From Posidonia oceanica (lineage: Eukaryota; Streptophyta; Magnoliopsida; Alismatales; Posidoniaceae), in assembly GCA_037176725.1 (NCBI GenBank), contig JAZBRS010000029.1:128621001-128685000 (forward strand): a stretch of DNA of 64,000 nt, read 5' to 3'. The notes under the pieces are model-generated. The model was not told the origin of the DNA. It saw only the letters and a list, made by a program, of their open reading frames with translations, and made no database searches. This document shows, piece by piece, positions 55,785 to 64,000 of the stretch (the stretch's first letter is position 1; each line of letters opens with the position of its first letter). Position numbers and translations under genes: made by a program.

Positions 55785-55975
55785 GACTTCGCTTCGGGTA
55801 GACGAAGTCCCTTTTCGCTTGCTCCCCACTCCATATGGATAAGGAGAGGCGCACACCCTCTTGCGACTTCGCTTTGGACGGATGAAGCCCCTTTCCCTTG
55901 TTTCCTCACTCCGTACGGACAAGGACAAGAGTGCCTCTTATGCGACTTCGCCCTATGCAAGCGAAGCCCGCTTTA
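55785..55975 (+). repeat. Three tandem hairpin repeats before the additional ORF
   Basis: Three units of about 70 bp each contain a stem of the type GACTTCGCTT...GACGAAGTC: GTGACTTCGCTTCGGGTAGA, then GCGACTTCGCTTTGGACGG with GATGAAGCCCC, then GCGACTTCGCCCTATGCAAG with CGAAGCCCG. Between stems lies a CCTTGTTTCCTCACTCC-like spacer. They end about 190 bp before the ATG at 56168. Confidence 0.7.
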
Positions 55976-56167
55976 CATAGCCGAATGTGCTTGGATTTTG
56001 TGATCTGATTGTTAGCTGTAACTTATGAACTACTTTATTAGCTTTTATATGCACATCTGCTCTTCTGACTACTAGTATTGTATGCCTGTACATGTCTCGA
56101 ATTGATGAACAACTTTGACCGCAGGTATTTGAAGACTTTGAACTAGTTGCCTCCGTCCTCTTCTGCA

Positions 56168-57362
56168 ATGGGTTTCCCTACCTTGATGACTCCAACACAT
56201 TGCTCTGGGACTCTTCGAGAGTGGATTACTGAACTTACTGAGGCTAACCGGGAGAAGCTGAGCTTGTGGGGCATCCCGCTTAGACTTTTGAAGGCAGCCG
56301 ATGTTGAAGTCAGTCGACATTTTCTGTGTGCTGCTGCAAGGTTTTGGAAGCCAGAGCACCATGTCTTTCGCTTTGGCAGGACAGAATTGACACCAACACT
56401 GGAGGAAGTACGTCAGATCTGCGGCTTCTCCAAGCTCATGGGACCAGCTGTGTTCACAAGGCGTACTGGCTATGTCGCTGTCTTGAAACAGCTAACGGGA
56501 CTCTCCATGGAAAGCTACGAGAAGAGACTGGTCTGCACTGACGGGCCTGTACCCATGCTCCGCCTGAACTACTTCGAGGAAGTCGCCAAGAAGCATGCCA
56601 TCTATTAGAGATGAGCTATGGCTTCGCGGCTTCGTCACCCGCTTCCTAGGTGAGCTGATCTTTACTTACGGCCGGACGACTGTTGCAATTGAGGTTGCTG
56701 AGATTGCACTTACTATGGTGACCCGGCAAATCGACCTGGCACCTGTTGTCCTAGCAGAGATGTATCATGGGCTGGGCCACATTTCACACCACTGCTGTCA
56801 CTTCCACGGTTGCGGGGCCCTGGTACAGGTTTGGCTGGCCGGACATATGGAAATAGACATTCTGCACCCACAGAGGCAAGCATTTGAGACATACTGCAGC
56901 AGCGGCCATGCCAAAACCATCAAGAGTGTCCGCGAAGAGTAGGAGAAGCTATCGAAGCGAACAGATGATACACTGACCTGGCGTATCATCCCATCTGCAG
57001 TAGAGCCGTTCACTGTCTTCTTCGACACCCTTAACATGCGACTAATTGTACTGCTGGGATTCATCGAAGGCGTGGAATATCATCCCATCCGGGTTATGCG
57101 GCAGTTCGGTTTCCAGCAGGGGGCCTTCGTTGACAGCACAGCGTCGAGGCTTCTCCAGCCCTATCTCCTCAATACAACTGCTGCCACAACAGAGCTAGCC
57201 GACCTCATGCGCCATGGAGTGCAATCAACGGACATTGCAGCTGTACGAGGCTCAAGGTGCACCCTCGAGTACATAACCGAGGTATAGGGGCTCTGGCCCA
57301 TCAATGAGATACCACCTGGCACGCCTCTGTTCCCTGATTCCAAGAAGCCTCGGACCAGCTAG
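56168..57362 (+). pseudogene. Additional ORF downstream of integrase (plant mobile-domain / DUF7745-like)
   Basis: It has nothing in common with gag or pol. It starts at ATG 56168 (MGFPTLM), with an in-frame TAG 24 bp upstream, and runs about 400 codons across one frameshift (near 56600) and stops at 56941 and 57285. The first part has RFWKPEHHVFRFG and ELTPTLEEVRQICGF (near 56340-56440), the pattern of the retroelement-linked plant domain I know as DUF7745, distantly like the plant mobile domain (RW..ETHTFHL....TPTLEDV). Later parts (FVTRFLGELIFTYG, MVTRQIDLAPVVLAEMYHGL) fit its helical C-terminal half. No catalytic motif is seen and the function is unknown. TatC lacks it. Confidence 0.7.
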
Positions 57363-57881
57363 GGCACTCACACAGCTGTACGCTTTATCTAAGTCTTGTT
57401 GTATCTTGTTCCGCCCAACAGTGGGCATGTAATCAAGACCTGAATCAATGCAATGATGTTTTGTTGTGCCAATTGCTTGTATGTTGAGTTGTCTTCCAAA
57501 CACATCCTCACACAACCTTGGCCTCGAGCCATTTGTCCAGTTTACAGTCGAAACGCTGCATCCATTTTGCATATCGTACCCCTCAGAACCATGAGAAGGG
57601 CACTATCAGATCCTGACAGCTTGCAAGTACACAAGCAACTGCCAACACTCTTAGCGCTTGGATGGATACAAGAAAACCCTGCATTCCTTCAAGTTGCCAG
57701 AATCTCTGCAGATCAATGCTGTCAAGTTGAGCAGGACCACCGAGCGCTCCCGGCCAGATCTTCACCGGGCTGGTAGCCCAAACTACTCATTTGGCAAACA
57801 CGTCAGTTTTGCCTATAGCCATCGCTTTTTTCGATGCCAAGGGCGCTTTGGCTGTCCCTTGGTATCATCCCTGATACCAGG
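57363..57881 (+). other. TatD 3' region between the additional ORF and S4
   Basis: No domain is visible; short ORFs at 57453-57776 are unremarkable. Near its end lies the inverted repeat GGTATCATCCCTGATACC (57861-57878), the same GGTATC/GATACC arms as in TatC's 155-bp repeats. It ends with CCAGG (57877-57881), the left duplication of S4. Confidence 0.6.
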
Positions 57882-58549
57882 TGTAGTAATCCCAATCGGA
57901 ATCAGGCTTACTATTAGTGGCGATTTGATCCGAGGAAGAGGCTCAACTCGAAAACACTTAAAATCGAGGAGAAAAGAGGAAGATTAGACAAATCAGAGTC
58001 GCCACCATGTCTATTAACGGAAGACAAGGAAAATCAGGGGAAATGCGTGGATTAAACACGCAAATCCAAGCTAGAAATGCAAAGCAAAGCAATGCAAAAG
58101 AAAACAAATGCAAATACATGCAAATGAGATGACTCTAGCCTAGGATAAGGGCGGTATGGTCATTACGGGCCAAAAGACTGGGCAAGGACTCCTGTTACGC
58201 GTGGGGAAGGTGTTAGGCACCCCCGACACGCCCGAGAATCGGTCTTTCTAGGCTTACGCTCGCATATGCAGGGAAATGCAGGTTTGAATGCCTAAATGCC
58301 AATGAATGCCTAAATGAATGCTCAAGATGTGCTCTAAGTGGAGAGAATGCAAAGCAGGGAAGTAAACGTGCTCTCTAAGTGCTCAGCTGCACTGTCTGTG
58401 TTCCGAACCGGGCGAAACCTAGCTCGTGAGAACTCCAGGCAGTAAGCATCACAGCCCTATATGCAAATGCAAGCGAAAAAGCAAAACAACGGCAAAACCA
58501 TGCAATGCGATCGACATGCAAGAGAAAACGGCATAAAACATGCAAAACG

Positions 58550-58775
58550 AGGCTAGAAATGAAAATGGCACGTGAAACGGTGCAAAAAGACAAGACGGGC
58601 ACGCAAAACGGTGCCAAAAAACAAAGCGGCATGCAAAACGGTGCAAAAGACGAGGCAGGCACGCAAAACGGTGCCAAAACGAAAGCGAGTGCGCAAAACA
58701 ACGCAAAAGTAAAGCAGGCACGCAGAACAGTGCCAAAGACGAGAGCGGGCACGCAAAATGGTGCCAAAAGCAGCG
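58550..58775 (-). repeat. Hairpin array in S4
   Basis: About eight units of the GGCACGCAAAACGGTGCC type. One reads GTGCGCAAAACAACGCA, with altered but still pairing arms (TGCG/CGCA). The ORFs through this stretch on both strands are repeat products. Confidence 0.85.
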
Positions 58776-59439
58776 AAATAAAACCTCGAAAAAGCCATGT
58801 GAATGCAAATGCAGGGAAAAAGATCAGAAAAAGCTAAAGGAGAGGTAAAACAGCGCGTGTGTGAGAACAGACGTTGTTTAGGGCCACACAGAGTAGGTGT
58901 GAAGACCTACAAAGGGGAGAAGTGAGCAAATGGAGGGATTACCACCGCTTTGTGACCGTTTCCCACTAAACCGCCCCACGATGCGTCTCGCACGCTGCCC
59001 AAAGCTCGCGGCGCGATCGGATCATGGAAAAGGGGGAAGAAAGTCGTATTAAGTGGTGAACCCAGGGAAAACACAACACAAAACCCTTGGGGAAACGCGA
59101 AACGGGGATCTGAGTTGATAGACAGGAAGGGGAGGTCCTACTCTACATGATCGAAGAAACAAAAAGCGAAAACAAGGCAAACAATGCAAATGGCATGCAA
59201 ATGAATGCAATGCAGGGGTTCGGGAGGACATACCTGGAAATCCTGGGGCCTGATCTGAAATCTGCTTGGTCCATGCTAAAGAGCGCTTCGCCGCGGTCGT
59301 CTGGGCAGCTTATTTGAGAAGATCCAACGGCCGGATTGGAAGATATCGCAGCTTCAAGGCAAGAGGGCCAGAACAGGGGAGAAGAATAGATCTAAGTGTT
59401 CAGGAGATCCTAGGGGTGTGCAAAAAGGTCCTCCCAGGT

Positions 59440-60500
59440 GAATGGGAGCTAAAGGGACTCAAGTGTATGCAAAAGATGCTTAATGTAAGGCTAAATGAAT
59501 GCAAATGCATGCAGGAAGCAAAAAAGAACACAAGGGGAAACTTTTAGAAAAACAGAGGTTCAAATGCTTTTTTTTTAGAAAGATGGGGGTTTTAAATGCA
59601 AAGTTTGGAAAAACATGGGGCTTTCAGGCAGAGTTTTTGAAAAAAGAAGGGACAGAGGGCAGTTTTGCAAAGAATAGGTTAAAAAATGCAATATTTAGAG
59701 GTGGGTGTGCATCAAGGGAGGTTTTGAAAGCATGTGGCAGCCAGAGTGCAATTTTGGAAAACTTTAGGGGCTAAAATGCAATTTTTCCAGTAAACAAGAT
59801 TCTGGGGAGTCTGGGAATGCAAGGGGAGGGCCTACATGCTATTTTGCAAACATGGGGGGCTAAAATGCAATTTCAAGGGCAAAACAGGCATTATAAATGA
59901 TTTTATAAGGATGCAAAGGACCTATGTGTCATTTTTAAATCATGCAGGGTCAAAAATGCAATTTAGTATGCAAAATATGCACTGAAAACACTGATAATGG
60001 ACTGATATGCAATTTTCGCAAAATGCAAGGTTGAAAATGCAATGTAATAAGCTAAATATGCATGCAGAATGACTACTGTGCATTTAAAAGGACCTACATG
60101 CAAAAATGAGAAAACAGATGGGAAAATATGCAATGCAGCAAGCAAAAATTAAAATTAAAACCTAAGTTCTACAGTGCAATGGATCAGACAGCAAAAATGA
60201 GAAAAAACAGGGATCTGGAATGCAATATAATAAGGCAAACTTAACTCATTAAAATTAAATAAACTACTGCAGGACTCAGATGCTAAAATAAAAAACAGAA
60301 GGGCTAAACTTAAACTTTTTATAACTAGAAAGCACAGTAAAAGGACTAAAGAGCAAATACAGAGAAACACAAATATTTAATGCAATTTAGCATGATTTCA
60401 GATCATAAACATAGCAGATTAAATGACATAAGGATCAGAACGCAAAATAAAGAAAACTTAGACTAAACATGCAATATTCACCAGCAAACTATATATAAAC
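59440..60500 (-). repeat. Degenerate short repeats rich in AAATGCAATTTT (S4)
   Basis: This is the counterpart of 28090-29110 in S2, with the same irregular repeat of an AAAATGCAATTTT core. Confidence 0.75.
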
Positions 60501-62039
60501 GGAAAAATAAAACAACAGTAACGGCCGACGGCCGTGGGCACTGTAGCAGCAAGCTACCAGTGCCCGTGACCACCGGCACAGGGCTGCTGGAGACGCGCTG
60601 AATGGCGGAGGCGGCTTCTGACGTCCGTGCGGAGCTCCGGGGGTCACCGGGATGGCGTTCCGCTGGCTGGAGCGTCGTGAAGACTGGAGGACGGCGCCGG
60701 AGAAGATGGTCTGACCGGCGAGCAGAAACGGGGCAGGAGGACCAGAAACCTACTTCTAAGAGGCTGAGAAGCAGCAGGGGAAGAAGAGGGAGCTGAGGGC
60801 GTAGAGAAATACCTTTTCACGCGTCTGAAGCGTGCTCCCGACCTCAGCAGTATCGGAGCTGGTCGGCGACGTCTGTGCAGTTGCAGCGGTGACTGTCGGG
60901 CGCTCGCGGAGGTTGGGGCTGGCTCAGAGCGAGCTTCCGGTGCTCCCTGAGCGATCGGACGCGAGCTTCGAAGCTCGGAGAAGAATCTGGCACTTTTGGG
61001 TTCTCAGAAAGGAACCGGAGGTGGGGGGAGGGTGTTGCTGCTCGTCCGGTGGAGTGAAGCCCTCTGGGAGGTAGCTGGAGGTCTGGAGAGTGAAGCTGGA
61101 TGATCGGTTTGGGTTTCTGGAAAGTGTGGAAGGAGTTTGAAGGTTGGGTCCGTTTCTGGACAGAAGGAGGCTCAAGTGTTTGTAGTGGGGTTTGCAGGCT
61201 GTGGGGGATGACCGGGCTTGAGGTCTGGTGCTCTGGAAAGGTGGATGTTCGGTGATTATCTGGGTGGAGTTTGGTGGGAAGCAGTGAGCTGTGGTGGAGG
61301 GAATTGTGGAAGGATCGGTGTTGGGTTTGCAGCTGGCTCTTTGGTTATCAGGAGGTGTTTCAGGGTGGTTTCGGGTGGTGAAAAGGCAGTGGGATGGTGG
61401 AGGATGAAGGCTGGTTGCTGGGTGGATTTGGGGGAGCAATTTGGAGATGTTCTAAGGCCGGGAAGGGTGCTAGATTACTGAAAGAAGAAGGGAAGAATTT
61501 GCTGTGGATTTCGGATGAAAAAGGAGGACTTGGGTGGAGGATGCTGGGGAATTGGAGGGCTCTCTCCGGGATGCCAAGGAGGACACTCAGGCGCTCTCTT
61601 CTACTGCTCTCTTTTTCTGGAAATTGGAGGAGGCAGAGAGGAAGAAGGAGGAAGGTCGCTCAGGTGGAGGAAATTGCAATGGAATGGGTCACTGGTTCGC
61701 TAACTGCTGGTTCTCTCTGATTGCTCACACTGATTGCCAACTGAAGATCCTTTTTTCTGAAAACTCCATGCTGGTGGAATGAACGGGAGCTTATATGAGG
61801 AGGAGCTGGCTGCTGGCGCGCTGCTGAATTTGAATTCAATCGGCAGTCACCGCAGCAGACAGGAGACGGCGAGGTGACCGGCATTCAATGCCTCTTGGAA
61901 AAGGTGCTGAAATGGAAGAGAGGCGGCAAACTGCCGTAGGTTGATAAGATAGAGGCTTCGAATTTAAACAATGGAGGGAACTCTGTTGCAGGCCGCTCGC
62001 GGGAGAAAGCTGTAGAAATGCAGCGAAGGAAGAAGAAGG

Positions 62040-62990
62040 AGGAGAAGGCCGGGCTGTGGGCTGAAAAAAGAAAAAAGAAATAAAGAAGAAAGGGAGAGAC
62101 GGGCTGATAGGCCCAGTAAGGAAGAAAAAAGAAAGAAAATGAGGAAGGAAGAAAGAAAGAAAGAGAGGAAAAAGAAAGGAAATAAAATTAGAAAAAATAA
62201 ATTAAAAATAAGTAAAAATACTAGAAAGGTTGTGTTGTGAGTTAGGATTTTAATTAGATTTTTTAATGACTGTTTTGGGTTAATTAGTGTGTTTTGGGCT
62301 TGATTAGGGTTTTAGGGTTTTGTTTTGTTCTTAATTTGTTTTCCATTTGATTAAGTGTTTGTTAAATCTTTTAAATTGTTTTGTTAATTGTGTTTTTCTT
62401 GTTAAGCATTTTAGGATGTTAATTAGGATTTTTAGGATTTATTTTTAGGTTAATTAGGATGGGTTTTGGGCTTTTAGTTTTAGTCTTTTAGGTTTTTTTT
62501 CTTTCTTAAGTCTTTTGAATTAGGTTTTTGATTTTTATTTGTTGATTTTTTCTTGATGTTTTTTAATTGGGTTTCTCTGATTTGATGGAGTGTTTTTAAG
62601 TCTTTTTAATGTGTTTTTCATTTTCTTTTTAATTAAGTTCTTAGGTTGTTTTTTTTTCTTAGGTGTGCTAAGTTAGGCTTTTTTCTTTCATTAATTACTT
62701 ATCTTAGTGTTTTAATTGTTTTACTTCTTTTTAGGGTTTGTTTTTTAATTCTTTTGATAGGGTTTTCACTTTTGGTGGGTTTTGATTTTATTTTAGTTTT
62801 TTCCTTGATTTTTCAGTATTTCCTTTTGGTTTGTTTTGCATTTTTTAGTTTGCATGCTTGATTTAGTTAAGTTTAGGTTTTTAATTGTTTGTTTAATGTT
62901 TTTAAATTATTTTTCTTAGGGTTCTGATTTGTTTCTCTTATGTTTTGGAGTTTTATAGATTTTTAGGGCTTTTTATGGATTTTAGCAAAA
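62040..62990 (-). other. Purine-rich then T-rich segment of S4
   Basis: AAAAAGAAAAAAGAAATAAA-type DNA (62060-62220) is followed by T-rich DNA with TTAGGGTTTT words to 62990. It is the counterpart of 30830-31770 in S2. The only longer ORF (62646-62861) is a Leu/Phe-rich product of the T-rich run. Confidence 0.6.
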
Positions 62991-63683
62991 GAAAGAAAAG
63001 GAAAAGAGAAGGAGGAAGGAAATGGAAAAAGGGAGAAATAAAAAGGAAAGAGATGAGTTGGAGGGAAATGATTTTTTAAAATTCAGGGAAAATGTTAAAA
63101 ATAAAGTAAAAATAGGAATAAGATAGAGAAGGGATAGAAGCACAAAGGGGGCCCACAGCCAGGCAGGAAAAAGAGCAAGAAAGGGATGAAAAGAGAGACG
63201 ATAATCAGGAGAGAGAGAGAGAGAGAGGAGAGAGAAAAAGATAACCCCGGAGAGAGAAAAGGATAATTAGGGCGAATGAAGGTCTTAAAGGTCTTGAAAT
63301 GGGATGAAAATTGGGGAGTGGGTAGCCTAGGGTTTCTAGTATTAGTTCTGAGGTTTTGGTTTGATTCTAAGAAGGTTTTGGAGGGGTTTGAAGGTGTAGA
63401 AAAAGGAGAGTTTTACCTAGGTTTTCTAGGGTTTTTGGAAATAGTCTTGGTTTGAGAATTTCTAAGTTCTTGGGTAGGTTTGTTAAGTAGGTGTTGGTGG
63501 GGTTTCCTACGGATTTTGGTCAGGTTTTGAGCTTGGGAAGAGGGGTAAAGGCTTAGGTCAAGTTGACTTGGTTTTGAAAGGTAAAGAAGAGGGTTAGGGT
63601 TTGGTTTAGTTTGGGTTTGAGTCCAGCAATCACCAGGAGGGCTCCAAAGTCCAAGTCTGCCAAGATGGGGTGTCAACACCAGG

Positions 63684-64000
63684 GCATCTTTTTTACTGCC
63701 CCATGGTATCACACCTCCAACTACATTTGGGCTGACACGCCCTGCTGTCGCGGGCCCATTGGCGATTTTCGCTTTGCCTTCGGGTTTTGGTGCCGCTATT
63801 TCCTTTGCGATCGATAAGTCCGAAACTTATCACTTTTCAACCATTGCGGCCAATGGGTTCGAAACCTATCACTTATCATCAGCAACCTTTGCGGCCGATG
63901 GGTCCGAAACCTATCATCTATCACTCTCTTGCGGTCAATGGGTCCGAAACCTATCATTTATCACATCGTGCCTCACTTCTGGTTGATAGGACCGTAAGTA
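63684..64000 (+). repeat. TatD 3' region resumed, start of a roughly 50-bp tandem array
   Basis: After S4, GCATCTTTTTTACTGCCCC continues TatD. From about 63805, four or more units repeat TTGCGGCCAATGGGTCCGAA then ACCTATCATTTATCA. The first has a perfect 7-bp stem GATAAGT/ACTTATC around CCGAA (63808-63826); later ones keep a weaker GGGT/ACCT pairing around the same loop. The array runs out of the window and sits where TatC has its 36-bp array. Confidence 0.75.

Larger units (their letters stand above)
57882..63678 (-). repeat. Solo LTR S4 (5797 bp)
   Basis: It runs on the plus strand from TGTAGTAATCCC to GGGTGTCAACA and is flanked by CCAGG on both sides (57877-57881, 63679-63683). It has the same layout as S2: PBS-like motif (about 57998), conserved module (58181-58257), hairpin array (58550-58775), TGCAATTTT-type repeats (59440-60500), GC-rich part (60520-61030), purine-rich part, T-rich part (62230-62990), GA run (63209-63230) and AAACCCTAA in reverse near 63597. 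It interrupts TatD's 3' region. Confidence 0.95.
40636..64000 (+). mobile_element. TatD, Tat/Ogre-like element, 5' LTR to 3' region (3' LTR outside the window)
   Basis: In order: LTR (40636-43312), PBS, leader, gag (44536-about 48430, split by S3), pre-protease and protease (48541-49812), linker, RT, RNase H, second RNase H, integrase (to 54688), and a long 3' region with hairpin repeats, an additional ORF, solo LTR S4 and a tandem array. Pol order and two RNase H domains place it in the Tat lineage. Without the solo LTRs it covers about 16 kb so far, so the full element is likely over 18 kb. Confidence 0.9.

Overview
The window is nuclear DNA from a flowering plant and consists almost entirely of nested LTR retrotransposons. 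I found no ordinary host gene, no tRNA or rRNA gene, and nothing bacterial. Two lineages are present. One is a Ty3/gypsy Tat/Ogre-like group with very long LTRs (1.5-5.9 kb), a primer-binding site (PBS) that matches the tail of a tRNA-Arg as I remember it, an aspartic protease with a VDNGSS-type active site, a YVDDM reverse transcriptase and two RNase H domains. The other is a single Tekay/Del-type chromovirus (initiator-Met PBS, degenerate chromodomain). I name the elements TatA, Tek, TatB, TatC and TatD, and the solo LTRs S1-S4. The species cannot be told from the sequence.

Layout. 1-1105: AT-rich older DNA. 1106-9940: TatA (+), 5' LTR, leader, broken gag and protease, cut before RT. 9941-10041 and 20782-20811: a reverse LTR fragment (X) split by Tek (10042-20781, minus strand, both LTRs, 5-bp duplication CTATT). 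20812-25962: TatB (+), 5' LTR and leader only, holding solo LTR S1 (23824-25881, duplication AATGC). 25963-40635: TatC (minus), 3' LTR at the left containing solo LTR S2 (26526-32464, duplication GCATG), a 3' region with large tandem arrays, and a gag; the pol has been deleted. 40636-64000: TatD (+), 5' LTR, leader, gag interrupted by solo LTR S3 (44916-46385, duplication CCCAC), protease, RT, RNase H, second RNase H, integrase, then a long 3' region with an additional ORF, solo LTR S4 (57882-63678, duplication CCAGG) and the start of another tandem array at the window end.

The order of insertion reads like Russian dolls: old DNA, then TatA, X, TatB, TatC, TatD, then solo LTRs; Tek sits in X. 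Five left-hand target-site duplications (GTATG, GTCAC, TCGAG, CTATG, ACAGG) have no right-hand partner here, so the closing halves should lie to the right of the window in the reverse order.

All coding regions are decayed. Comparing TatA with TatD codon by codon shows that many stops sit where the other copy keeps CAG or CAA, as expected from deamination of methylated cytosine in silenced elements. TatD keeps one reading frame from about 48541 to 52710 despite the stops.

The least ordinary features are: an additional non-gag/pol ORF downstream of the TatD integrase; arrays of short inverted repeats in the LTRs whose stem sequence differs between LTR families while pairing is kept; a 36-bp hairpin array in the TatC 3' region; a TatC LTR whose end contains two tandem units that each carry a full PBS; and a short module found in all eight Tat LTRs long enough to show it (cut short in one).
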